64,000 nt of DNA from Epinephelus fuscoguttatus (GCF_011397635.1 NC_064753.1:29784322-29848321); one strand, 5' to 3'; counted from the first letter of the stretch, positions 48,921-59,349 are shown. Numbers and translations: made by a program. Notes: generated from the letters alone by a model not told the origin.

Positions 48921-51900
48921 GTGAGAAGATACATGATGTACACACATCATCATGCACAGCATATTTCCTGTTCTGCTATTATAGTAATTAGATAGTCCTA
49001 TAATTATTCTGCAATTGGGCAGATTCATCAGTAGATTAGAGAGAAGTTATTTCCATGTCTACACATCAAGATTTTGTTCTAATATGGAGGTAGATTTGTG
49101 TCAGTATTATTTGTGAGCAGATCAACAATCAGTGTGTTAATCTGTAAATATAAAACATTTTCCACAAACATAAAAACAGAGTTATAAACACACAGAAATA
49201 TTTGGCAAATAGAAAATAAATCTACAGATACGCAAATTCCAAAAATTAAAAAAAAAAATCTGTAAATATACAAATTCCAAAAATTAAAACAAATCTGGTA
49301 ATACATTAAAATAATTTGTAAATAAATGAATAATGTTTGTGAATATCTTTCTAACATTTGTAACTTTTGAAGAGATACCTGTGAATCCAGTTTTTATTTA
49401 TGAATCTCAATTCTACACTTTATTTTATGCACACACAGTTTTGTGTTTAATTCGTATATATTTTTTGTGTATTTGCAGATTTGTTATTTTCAAAATATTT
49501 TTGTGAGTTTTTGAATCCTTTTTTGGGGGTTTATAAGTTGTTTTATATTTACAGATTGCACTTTTACACACGGATTGTTGATCCCCTCACATGAATAATA
49601 TTGATACAAACCTGACTTCAATAAGCAATTAGTTCTTACCTTTATTAACCTACTACAAATCCCAAATCTACAACTTCTCAAATACAATTCTTTTCCTGTT
49701 TTAAATTATTATGTAAACAGATTCAAGAATGTATGTCGGCTGTGGTAACTCAGGACCAGCCATTTTAATTTTAAAATCAGTAAATGACTAATCAACATTC
49801 AGAAAATAATCAGCATAAATTACTTGTTAGTTGCAGCTAATGCTCGAGCTGATGTTCGGCAGTTACATCGTTGTTATTGGCTGCTTCATAAGCTGTAAAC
49901 AAGAGAGCGCTTGGTAACAACAGCCGGACTAATTTAAATGAGAGATTGCCTGGTGTCTCATTGTGCTACAATTAAATTACCTCAATCAGACACTCCACTC
50001 AGTACTCATGATCCCACAAATCCATTTCATCATCAGTACAACAGCTCCAGATGTAGCTTTGTGTGCGTGCACAGATTGGAATCACTGATTTCCGCCCTCA
50101 GGAAGGGTTTGTCCATGTTAAACATTGACATACTGGTTTAGCAGAGCTTAAATAAATACATAGATTCAGTCTGGAGGTGAGAATGCATACACATGTAACC
50201 TTTTTACGGGACCAAGTAAGTGGTCTTTAACCACAGAACAGCTGCAGCATGTGGCAATTTACAGAAGGCAGTTTATAGACATTCATGGCAAAACCTGTCG
50301 TCTCTACATCATCAGCTTTCCTAAATAAGTGCTGATAATAAATCACAATAAACAAGAAAGAGTAATTGTATTTGTAGAATTACTTGGATGTGTTGTCTGT
50401 TATATGTATAACATTTTTAAGTGACATTTGATGTGCTTCATTTTACAGGACACTGGACTCCACTACGACCGCTACCTCAGGGAAGTCATTGATTTTCTAG
50501 AGAAAGATCAGCACTTCAGAGAAAAGCTCCACAACACAGACATGGAAGACATCAAGGTATCCTGCATGAAGTCATGAGTTGTTGAAAAATACCACCAATA
50601 TACCAACAGATTTTCTTCGTCTTTTTTGGAAGTTTGATTCACTGCACCTTTCATTTCAACTTTACAAAATAATGTCAGTGTAATTGTTTAGTTTGTCTGT
50701 TTATTGCATGTGCTGCTATAAGCCCAGATATTAAATGATCCCAACTAACACAAACTGATTCATGTATAACACAGCAAGGTAAGCTGGCCAAGGAGCTGGA
50801 CTTTGTCAGCCATCATGTCAGAACAAAACTGGATGAGCTGAAGAGACAGGAGGTGAGCCGACTCCGAACTCTGATTAAGGCCAAGCAAGACCTTGAAGGA
50901 GGGAATGGTACGTTGTGCAACAAAATGTATATTCATTTTGATTTATAATCAGCGAAAGATGCTTTAGCTTAAATAGTACATTAGTTATAAGGAAAATTCT
51001 GTCATGTTTCTATATATGTTTTTATTTATGTCATTGATTACTCCCTGAACAGACATCGCAGTGGATCACCAGGCTCTGCTGAAACAGTTTGAGTACTTGA
51101 ACCACATGAACCCGCACACGTTTGAAGTGGATGACCTGGATCGGCTCATCAAATCGGTAAATCTCATCGCTGCTTCATACCGTTAAAAATGTTAACTCAA
51201 GGATACATTCACACTATTTCACTTATTTAAACTGCCATTGATTTCTTTTAGGGATTTCTACCCTGAGTAAGTAATTGAGAGGTAGAGAGGTTAAAACATG
51301 AGGATCACACACAACTGCTTTAATTATAAGACACCAGTTATGGTTAAAGACTGACCATGTGTATCATGGGTTGTAGACAGCTACACATTTTCAACACCCA
51401 TAAAGGAAAGGAAGGCAGTTGCAGGTGCAGAGAGCAGCAGTGTCATTACCGGAGTCTAATGACCTCTCTGCAGCTAGTGTCATGTGACCAGCTTTTCATT
51501 AATAGCACAAATTGTTAAGAGATTTTTTTTTTTACAGCAGGGGAAAAGTTTAGACATGCTCCTGAATCTTAATTTAAGTTCAGAGATGATACCATTTCTC
51601 ATAAATGATTTTAAAATGCAGTAAAAGTCTTGCCTTTTTTTTTTTTTTTTTTTTTTAACCAAAATGAAACAAGACAAAATTAATGGAGTCTGGGAGGGGT
51701 AAAAGCATTCACAAATCTCAGTAAACAATACTATATACTGTATGCAGTTTAATATATTATCTTAGTTTAGTCTTCAGATGGGCTAACAACATGAAAACGT
51801 TGAATTGCTCCATAACCAACCGTTGTCATTTTTCCCCTCCATGTATAAAGGCCACTAAAGATCTGGAGAACTACGACAAAGAGCGACACGAGGAGTTCAA

Positions 51901-54751
51901 GAAGTATGAAATGATGAAAGAGCATGACAGGAGGGAACACCTGAAAACACTAGACGAGGACGAAAGAAAGAAAGAGGAAGAGCACTATGAGGAGATGAGG
52001 AAGAAGCACGCTGACCACCCGAAAGTCAACCACCCGGTAAGTCTGTTTTAGGTGCACACACACACACACACACAGGTGACAGCACAACACTTATGGCATG
52101 ACGTGGTTTGTTTCAGCAAATGAAGAGAAACTCTTTGTGTCCCTTTTCATGTTGCGTTGAGTTTCAGATCATGCAACAGTACATTGTGGGTTATTTATCC
52201 ATCTGTAATTCAAATGTGATTTTTCTTCCGTGTTGCAGGGTAGCCAGAATCAACTAAAAGAGGTGTGGGAGGAAGCTGATGGCTTGGACCCTGAGGATTT
52301 TGACCCTAAGACCTTTTTCAACCTGCATGGTAAGACCGTTACCAACTGGCTACTGACGGGAGAGATAATGTCCGTTTATTCAGTGCTTCATCATCTGTAT
52401 TGTCCTTTTCTTTCTTTATAATGCAGACACCAATGGAGATGGCTTTTTTGATGAACAGGAGCTGGAGTCATTGTTCACCAAAGAGGTAAAGCCATGGCGT
52501 CTGAAAATTTGTAATGTGTCAGAGAATGGTCTTTGTACTGACTGTTGGACTCTGGGATTTTAGCTGGAAAAAATCTACGACCCCACCAATGAAGAGGATG
52601 ATATGGTGGAGATGGAGGAAGAGAGGCTACGTATGAGAGAGCATGTTATGAATGAGGTACAGTAAGTTTCACAAAACTATGCGTTTTGCATATGCACATA
52701 AATAGAGCCATTCATCTGTTATCTATCGCCATCTGTAATTCAAATGTGATTTTTCTTCCGTGTTGCAGGGTAGCCAGAATCAACTAGAGAGTGTGATGGC
52801 TTGGACCCTGAGGATTTTGACCTAAGACCTTTTTCAACCTGCATGGAGACCGTTACCAACTGGCTACTGGGAGGTAATGTCCGTTTATTCAGTGCTTCAT
52901 CATCTGTATTGTCCTTTTCTTTCTTTATAATGCAGACACCAATGGAGATGGCTTGATGAACAGGAGCTGGAGTCATTGTTCACCAAAGCCACTTTTGGTA
53001 AACAGAAATTTGTAATGTGTCAGAGAATGGTCTTTGTACTGACTGTTGGACTCTGGGATTTTAGCTGGAAAAAATCTACGACCCCACCAATGAAGAGGAT
53101 GATATGGTGGAGATGGAGGAAGAGAGGCTACGTATGAGAGAGCATGTTATGAATGAGGTACAGTAAGTTTCACAAAACTCAGCAGGAGCAGGACCTCAAC
53201 GAGAAGGCCTTTGACCTCCAGAAACAGAGAGACGAGCTGGAGAGGCAGCAGGAGCAGCTTAATGCACAGAAAATAGAGCTGCAGCAGGTACGGAGGGGTA
53301 AACTGTTGTTTGGAATATTTTAGCTGCAGACACGGTTTGATACAGTAGGTTTACCCTGGCAGAATATGTTTACTATTCAACTATTCAACCTGATGTTTTA
53401 AGTTTATTACAAAATAGTGGTTCTGATCGCTGGATGCCGGTTTCACCAAACCGGCATCCAAGAACTAGTGATGACAAAGGCTGACTGTTGCATCACCTCA
53501 CGCCACCTGCGTCTCAGCCAAAAAGTTGCACTTGAACACACCACCTATATTACAGCAAACTAGTATGAATGTTTGGCACCCTGCGTGAGAGGAAACTCTC
53601 CATGCCAACAAGCGGCAGTTGTCTATATTCAGTATTAAAAAGTATATTACAGCAAACTAGTATGAATGTTTGGCACCCTGCGTGAGAGGAAACTCTCCAT
53701 GCCAACAAGCGGCAGTTGTCTATATTCAGTATTAAAAAAGGGAAGCTGGAAGACTGCCGACAGATTCAGGACACCAGTTAGCCAGTCAGCACATTCACAG
53801 CACAGCCCGATGTTAAAAGTACAAATTATATTTACTGTGCACTAGCAACCAATAACACAAACAATTATGAACAGTTTCTGGGAAAGAGCTCAATGGCTAA
53901 AAAAAAAATCTTTGTTTGTTTCGATCTCACACCTTCTTGACTTTAGCCCTTTCATTTATTTTCCTCACTTCCATTTCTTTTCTGTGCCCTGAGCTGTACC
54001 GCCGATCAGAGTGAGTTTACTCACTGACTGGCTCAGCCGGCTTAACAGCTGATTTAACATGCTGAATCAGCTGCAAAAAAACCGACAAAGGTGGGGTAGT
54101 GCCAACAGTGTGGCACACAACACAAAAATTAATTAATTGAGGGACGCTCACTGATGTTCCAACATGGACCAATGGCCGACCGACAGCTTGGTGTATCAGG
54201 GCCCATAGTGTTACAATATTTTCTGACTTAACTGAAAATGTATTTTCTTGAGATGTGATAATGTTTTATTGACACTATCAAATTACTGTGACTAACTACG
54301 GCAGTGTGTGCACTTTAAATATAAGAAAACCTTGTATGAAACTCATTGCAGGCAGTCGAGCATATGGAACGGCTGAAATCACAGAAAGTAGAGCCTCCTC
54401 CAGAGGTTCATGGTGAGTGTCGATTGCAACAATTTGTCTGTCTGTTGATAGTTGTCTGAGTTTACTGGCTGACCTCTGAAAATGTAAAACTGCTTCTTTG
54501 TTACAGTTGAAGGAAATGCTATTCCAGAGATGCACGCAATCGACGACCAGTTACATCATGAACAAGAGGCCCAAGCACAAGGACATCATCAACCTGAACA
54601 CCAAGTTCCTCAGTATTCACCTCAGGAACACCATGAACAACAACAACAGCAGCAGCAGCAAGATCTGGCACAGCATGGTCTCCCCCAGGCACACCAGGAT
54701 CTACCACCAGGTCACCAAGAAGCTGTACAAGAGCTGCATAACGTGCCATAA
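48780..54751 (+). CDS. nucb2: nucb2, nucleobindin-2 / nesfatin-1 precursor (rearranged in this sequence)
   Basis: Secreted and Golgi-associated calcium- and DNA-binding protein; its N-terminal fragment nesfatin-1 is a satiety peptide (family knowledge). Coding exons: 48780-48920, 50449-50556, 50775-50907, 51053-51156, 51851-52036, 52239-52329, 52427-52485, 52564-52656, part of an exon within 53180-53287, 54352-54412 and 54507-54751. Seen in the protein: signal peptide 1-23 (ends CSEA), then exactly 82 residues from VPIS to LDEL before Lys106-Arg107, matching the human nesfatin-1 cut; a basic charged region; one canonical EF-hand ([12 protein letters not shown]); a Gln/Glu-rich coiled coil; and a His/Gln-rich tail with seven Gln. 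The second EF-hand expected after HVMNE is absent, and a 0.48-kb block is repeated. Convergent with caprin1. Confidence 0.93.
49095..49610. mobile_element. Miniature DNA transposon in a nucb2 intron
   Basis: The left terminus TTTGTGTCAGTATTATTTGT and the reverse complement of the right terminus, TTTGTATCAATATTATTCAT, align over about 60 bp and share GATCAACAATC and AATCTGTAAATATAAAAC. The AT-rich interior contains a short repeat of TACAAATTCCAAAAATTAAA. No coding capacity. Confidence 0.75.
50449..50556 (+). CDS. nucb2: nucb2 coding exon 2 (nesfatin-1 mid-segment)
   Basis: 36 codons, phase 0, between TTTTACAG and [26 protein letters not shown] then QHFREKLHN corresponds to the mid-segment reported to be the active part of nesfatin-1. 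Confidence 0.94.
50775..50907 (+). CDS. nucb2: nucb2 coding exon 3 (nesfatin-1 end, Lys-Arg site)
   Basis: 133 bp, ending one base into an Asp codon. Encodes [20 protein letters not shown] then [10 protein letters not shown]; the Lys-Arg convertase site is at 50841-50846. Confidence 0.94.
51053..51156 (+). CDS. nucb2: nucb2 coding exon 4
   Basis: 104 bp between CTGAACAG and GTAAAT. Completes the split Asp and encodes [20 protein letters not shown] then [14 protein letters not shown], conserved in the family. Confidence 0.94.
51851..52036 (+). CDS. nucb2: nucb2 coding exon 5 (basic, charged region)
   Basis: 62 codons, phase 0, between TATAAAG and GTAAGT. Lys/Glu/Arg-rich sequence with [20 protein letters not shown], the helical region next to the reported DNA-binding segment, ending [10 protein letters not shown]. 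Confidence 0.94.
52239..52329 (+). CDS. nucb2: nucb2 coding exon 6 (intact copy)
   Basis: 91 bp between GTTGCAG and GTAAGA. Encodes [20 protein letters not shown] then [10 protein letters not shown], ending on the first base of the EF-hand Asp. It lies in the first unit of the tandem duplication. Confidence 0.94.
52427..52485 (+). CDS. nucb2: nucb2 coding exon 7 (EF-hand 1 loop, intact copy)
   Basis: 59 bp between AATGCAG and GTAAAG. With the split Asp it gives [20 protein letters not shown], with Asp1, Asn3, Asp5 and Glu12 of a canonical calcium loop. Confidence 0.94.
52564..52656 (+). CDS. nucb2: nucb2 coding exon 8 (acidic region after EF-hand 1)
   Basis: 31 codons, [20 protein letters not shown] then [12 protein letters not shown] place the donor at GAG then GTACAG; a GTAAGT five bases on is an alternative. 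The family continues here with the second EF-hand, which is not present downstream. Confidence 0.9.
52769..52989 (+). pseudogene. nucb2: Broken duplicate of nucb2 exons 6 and 7
   Basis: The exon 6 copy has a 13-bp net loss after GGTAGCCAGAATCAACTA and a 1-bp loss in GACCCTAAG, plus a lost donor. The exon 7 copy loses four T in the EF-hand loop codons, shifting the frame. Neither could encode the EF-hand. Confidence 0.88.
53065..53157 (+). CDS. nucb2: Duplicate of nucb2 exon 8, unbroken
   Basis: Identical over 93 bp to the exon at 52564-52656, with acceptor TTTTAG and the same GTACAG donor. A gene-prediction program could include it and wrongly repeat 31 residues. Its biological status depends on whether the duplication is real. 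Confidence 0.55.
53180..53287 (+). CDS. nucb2: nucb2 coiled-coil exon, 5' part missing
   Basis: Encodes [20 protein letters not shown] then [16 protein letters not shown], ending at the donor GTACGG. The family has a longer sequence upstream in the protein (second EF-hand and an acidic helix). Here coding sequence abuts duplicated intron sequence (TTTCACAAAACT) directly, with no polypyrimidine tract. The first acceptor-like AG is in CTCAG just at the join. Confidence 0.85.
53431..53460. repeat. Perfect 13-bp inverted repeat with 4-base loop
   Basis: TGGATGCCGGTTT, then CACC, then the exact reverse complement, in an intron of nucb2. It would form a stable hairpin in DNA or pre-mRNA. Confidence 0.9.
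53546..53736 (+). repeat. 97-bp direct tandem repeat, two copies
   Basis: The unit beginning TATATTACAGCAAACTAGTA at 53546 recurs at 53643 and appears identical through TATTCAGTATTAAAAA. It lies in the same nucb2 intron region as the other rearrangement. Confidence 0.92.
54352..54412 (+). CDS. nucb2: nucb2 penultimate coding exon
   Basis: 61 bp between CATTGCAG and GTGAGT. Encodes [20 protein letters not shown], the end of the coiled coil, plus one base. Confidence 0.9.
54507..54751 (+). CDS. nucb2: nucb2 last coding exon (His/Gln-rich tail)
   Basis: Follows the acceptor TTGTTACAG and runs to TAA at 54749-54751. Encodes [20 protein letters not shown] and then a His/Gln/Pro-rich tail with seven consecutive Gln (CAA/CAG), ending ELHNVP. 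The other two plus frames and the minus strand are also open here, but only this frame continues the upstream exons. Confidence 0.9.
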
Positions 54752-57270
54752 CAATGCTGTCAGAACTCAAACCTCCACAACCAGACTTTTGCAGCACCTC
54801 CACTCCAGCGTGCAGAGGAGCGGTTCCTTCTGAGTATTAGGCCTCTTTAACCAGCATGACTTAGAGGTTTGGAGGACACGAGATGAAGGAGAGCAGCACA
54901 AAAGGAATCCCTGCTGAATGAAACCGGCGTTTGATAATAACTGTAATCCTCTGATTACATAATGGATTTACAATAGCAACATGACCAACCAAGGACGTGC
55001 ATCCTACAATATGCATACTTTTACATTTTCAAGGAGTGTTGGATTACATTACAAATGATCAAGAATATTTGGTAATACAATTATACAAAAACAAAATTTT
55101 GGTGAGCTTTCTTGACCTGCTGTACAAAGTACAGGACCTCTGATCAATGACATGCCACTAGCTCTACAACCTGAGCCTGCTGGATATGTACAGTGCAGCT
55201 GTTGATGGGGGTAAGGTGTAAAAAGTAATTTAAATTTTATTATTTTGAGTTTGACTTGACTATCAAGAAACCCCCGCAAATTCGTAGTAGCTGCGACCAA
55301 GTACGCGCATGCATCCACATGTCCCTTGTTGCCAATCGCCATGAACAACTGATCCGCTGTCCTTTGAGTCATGACAGATCTTTCCACAAAATTTTGGGCA
55401 GTCTATTTGGAAGTCACACCTTTTTTGCGATAGGCATTTCCCATTGCCACCCTCCCTGTGAGCCAATTGGCATGAATGCAAACACACACTCCAAAATGCA
55501 AAATTTTAATCTCTTCAGGCAAAAACTTGCGCCGAGAAAAGGGTGGGAACATTTTGGAGGGATGAGTGGGATGTAGAGCTGCTGGCTGCAGCTAAAAAAG
55601 ATTTTAATTTACATGTATGACCTGTGGTGAAATTTCACTGGACTGTATCAAACATTTTAGAAAATGAGTGCAAGAGACATTTTTAAGATTTTCTATTATT
55701 ACAATTACAACATTAATGGCACTAAAAGGATTAAGAGGCACTGTAAAAATGATAACCAGGATACAGCACTTGATTCCCCAACCAGAACCATTTCACTTCA
55801 AGGGGTAGAAGTCTTCTTGATGCAGACACGTACATGTCAAGTATCATGTATCATATTCAGCCACCACTGTCACCAAATATTACAATGTTTTAACCAGAAA
55901 CGCCCTCCTGAAGCCAGACTGCTCTGTCTTTATACTTCTGTCGAGACTTAACAATACTTGTGCTACTTTCTTCCTCTGGTTGCTTTCATAACCGGTCAGC
56001 TGTTTACCTACCATGTAACATCATCGTTTCATGTGCATGGTCTAAGAGTTTTCTTAGAAAATGTGTGCTCTGCCCAAACAGACATCAGGTACAGGAACAC
56101 AAACACTGGTCATTTTTAGGTCACGCTGCAGCTGCTCTCCACTGACCTTGATGTCAAAATAAATTAAGGTGCTAGGCGTAAACACCTCTTGCTTCAACAA
56201 ATATTTCCCCTACGTCATCACAGCCCAAAGTCCTGCAGATGTTTACATGAGAGATTTAGGTCTCTGTAAGTATGTCGGACTTGTGAAATAATACATTTGT
56301 GTTGGTACACTTAACAGTAGGATGGGCATTTTGATTTTGGTCGATTGCTCACACACACAAAGTTTGAGTTGATCTTAATTTATCATGAGTTTTAATTTGT
56401 GTAACATTTGCTGTAGAGAACCCCTTTTTATAAATCAAGATGTAGACTTTTAGTCCTGTGTCAACAAGCATGTTTTCGCGCAATTTCCTTCAAAGTATTT
56501 TGTTGAAGCAACTGCTGGATTTGGTTCGTTTATCTTAAGAATTGATCAGGTTAAAGGGCAAAGTGCTGAGTGGGTAAGAGTTAATATTACCACTGTCTTT
56601 TTACTGTCTTGGTTAATATTGTCTGTTAAAGTCAAAATGTGATATCATGAAAAATTTGCATTAATTTCACATAATTGTATTTGGCATCCGATGTGTATTA
56701 CTTGCTCCTAATTTGACTAACATGGCATGGCATATTTCCCCATAAATTACCAGTTTGGTGTAACTGCTGTGCTATCCAGGTTGCTTTTTTTCCATGTAAT
56801 GTTGTGGTTTCTTCTAGCTGGCAGACAGGTGTTGACTTATTGCCACTTTTTACTGAAGAAGACTTCATTCCCATCCAGTGAGGTAACAGATCTGCCATAT
56901 TGTGTTTTTTTACTTAACACAGAATCTAGATATGGCATACATATTTTTCTTTTCATTGCAGTGTCATTTGTTTTCTGTGTGCCAAATGTTTCTTTGAGGT
57001 AAAACTGCATCATAATTTGCACAAAATGTACAGATTGTTTTCCCAATCGCTTGCTGCTGGATAAAATAGTCATTTGACAAAACTGTACACCTCAGTTCAA
57101 GATAATAAAACAGTTATGACCTTTCAGTCTGTGCAAACGATTTTTATCACTGAATGAATGACCTATCAAACTCTTTAGAGTACCGTGTTAGTATAGTTAC
57201 TCCATACAACACTTACAATTTACATGCATGTCTGTAAAAATGTGGATGCTTTATACATATCTTGCCCCTG
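54752..57270 (+). other. nucb2: nucb2 3' UTR and downstream region
   Basis: AT-rich with candidate polyadenylation signals AATAAA at 56158-56163 and 57104-57109. I cannot tell which is used. No other gene seen; short open frames here lack coding features. Confidence 0.45.
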
Positions 57271-58270
57271 GCAGCACGGAAGATCTATACAATCAGCACA
57301 GTTTCAATTCAGTATCTGAAGTCTCCCCTTCTGTTTCATAATAGCCAGAACAGTGGTTTTGCAGAACATTATGATGCCAAACACCAAAACAAAAGTCCCA
57401 ACCAGGCCTCTTGGGAACAGCAAATGACTGGCAGATAAGGGTGGACCTGCGGAAACATCTCGGATTCCCAGAAGACATCATGGACACCACCCTCAGACTG
57501 GACTGAGTGAGCATAAGAAGGGGAGATTCGCTGAACTGGTTGAGTAGTGCTGCAGAAGGGGTTGGCATGTGCGGTGTATGCCCAATGAAGTGGAGGCGAG
57601 AGGCTTTGCAGGGACGTCCTTATGCAGGGCCTATAGCCTCCTGGGCATTACGGGGGCACGTAGAAGACAAGCCATTAGTAGAGCTTCAGAGACTGAAGAA
57701 ACAGCTTCACGATGGCTGTGGACCAGGAGGAACAAGACTGGTCTGGTTGCCAGGGTGAGGGGGTCTGACAATGAAAGACCCAAAACCCCCATTGACCCCT
57801 GGTACTATCGCTGATGATGTGTCCGAGTGCATCACTAGATGTATCTATCTACGGTGATGTCAGTGAAGTTCACCTATGGATATATATTGTGATCACTTAA
57901 TCATTTTATATATTTTATATATACATTCCATATGACGTTTGTGTGAAATCTTGTCGTAACTGACACAAGAATTCTTGAGATATGGATAACATTGTTTTGT
58001 GAGGTCACAGTAAACTTGGATCTTTGACCACCAAATTCTTATCTTACCTTAGTTCAACCTTCAATCTAAGTGGACGCTTGTGCCAAATTTGAAATAAATC
58101 CCTTACGGTGTTCTTGAGATGTTGTTCACAAGCATGAGACAGATAAAGTTACAGTGACCTTGACCTTTGGCTACCAAATTCAAATCAGTTCATCACTGAG
58201 TCCAAGTGGACATTGGTGCCAAACTGAAGAAACTGCCTCCAGGCACAGCTGTCCTCGGAGCCGAGGCATA
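57271..58270. repeat. Second copy of the ERE-like repeat, interrupted
   Basis: Begins CACGGAAGATCTATACAATC, matching CACAGAAGATCTATACAGTC at 23521. It resumes after the LINE insert with diverged units (GAGGTCACAGTAAACTTGG, TTACAGTGACCTTGACCTTT). The palindromes here are mutated. Ends GTCCTCGGAGCCGAGGCATA. Confidence 0.8.
57376..57880 (+). mobile_element. LINE fragment with restriction-like endonuclease end (R2/R4-like)
   Basis: Decayed frames read EVEARGFAGTSLCRAYSLLG then ITGARRRQAISRASETEETA and SRWLWTRR. This matches the C-terminal region of fish non-LTR elements that carry a restriction-like endonuclease. Frameshifts occur within 300 bp. It sits inside the 57271-58270 repeat. Confidence 0.6.
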
Positions 58271-58764
58271 AATATGTACAGCAATGACACTTTATTTGTT
58301 GGAGTAAAAAGCTTCAGTATGACAGCAACAAAATGTACTTGATAGGATGATTTAATTCTAAGTGATGTTTGTTCTTGACAAGTGTACTCCTGGTGTTTCT
58401 TCTAAAAGAATATGCTGCTAAAGTGCGGGCTGTATACATGTAGTGCAAGCGAATGACAGGCTGAACACAACACAGACTGCACCCATTTTTAGTTTTCTTT
58501 TCTACAAGTAAAAAATGATGCCGTTAGAGTAAACTGAAAGATGCTATACATCTACAGTGTCTGTATTTACCTGATTACACTGACAAAAGACTGAAGGGCT
58601 CAGTGACAGGCAGGACACGGCTCGCCAAACCACCACCATCAGTCTTCAACTGGCACACACCTGACATATTTAAGCATACAGACTTGGAATAGCAGAACTT
58701 AAAACCACAATGCACACCAAAGCAGGAAAGTAGTGTCATTAAACACAAGGTAATAGAACACAAC

Positions 58765-58770
58765 TTTATT
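58765..58770 (-). terminator. caprin1: Likely caprin1 polyadenylation signal
   Basis: AATAAA on the minus strand about 490 bp past the caprin1 stop codon, followed by a GT-rich stretch (GTTGTGTTC). It is the best-placed signal in the 3' UTR. Confidence 0.6.
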
Positions 58771-59262
58771 GAAACAGTCTCAACCATGACAGCGTACAAA
58801 GAGGTGATGGTGCGAGAGGTGACAAAGGGCTAAAAAAAGAAAAGAAAAGACAAACAAAAATGCTTTTACAAAAAATTATAAGATCAAGAGGAAAAAAGTG
58901 GCTGACAGCACAGGGCAGAAGAAAATCATTCTCATGGAATCAGATCGACAGTGGCAGGGTATTTTTTGCATTTATTTGTACAAAAAATAAATTAATGAAA
59001 TCTTTCAAGTTTACAGGAATATCTATTTGTTGTTTTACATCACACAGACTTGCTGATAATTCTACATGTGGTGAAGTTCAGCATTTTGTGTTAGAACATT
59101 TAAGAGGATCTGGACAGACCGAAAGCAGGCTAACTCTGATAAGTAGGCCAAGAGTTAAAAAAATAAGATTACCAATGAGAAACAAAACATTGTTATAAAA
59201 GTGAGCTGGGGCGAACACATTCAAAAATCCTGAATGTTAAACGTGGCGCGACTTGACGGTCC

Positions 59263-59349
59263 TTAGGATCGCATTGCTTGAGTATTTCCTCTAGACAAAC
59301 CTCGAGGTCCTTGGGCAGCTCCCCGCTTGTAGTTTTGTTGATATCCCTC
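59263..59349 (-). CDS. caprin1: caprin1 final coding exon with stop
   Basis: 28 codons and TAA after TTCTTCAG: EGYQQNYKRGAAQGPRGLSR then GNTQAMRS. It has one KRG and two PRG/SRG motifs but lacks the longer RGG-rich end of the long isoform. Confidence 0.92.
   Translation of the reverse strand, partial: EGYQQNYKRGAAQGPRGLSRGNTQAMRS

Larger units (their letters stand above)
52199..52678 (+). repeat. Tandem duplication in nucb2, first unit
   Basis: 480 bp from CCATCTGTAATTC to TTTCACAAAACT, covering three intact exons and their introns. The second unit follows after 50 bp. Confidence 0.92.
52729..53179 (+). repeat. Tandem duplication in nucb2, second unit with deletions
   Basis: 451 bp. Compared with the first unit it differs at six indel sites, with a net loss of 29 bp. 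Elsewhere I see no substitutions, in introns or exons. The changes break the EF-hand exon frame, destroy the donor of the preceding exon (GGTAAGACC to GGAGACC) and scramble the end of the EF-hand exon. Confidence 0.92.

Noticed and set aside
48759..48995. nucb2 start at the upstream in-frame ATG (48759)
   Set aside because: That ATG is in the intron before the acceptor TTTCCAG. The signal peptide starts properly at 48780.
49079..49357. Minus-strand hydrophobic frame resembling a membrane protein
   Set aside because: It is a translation of the AT-rich interior of the miniature transposon in nucb2 intron 2.
54498..54833. Alternative plus-strand and minus-strand frames over the nucb2 last exon
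   Set aside because: They come from repeat-like CAN codons in other frames. Only the frame continuing from the upstream exon matches the protein.
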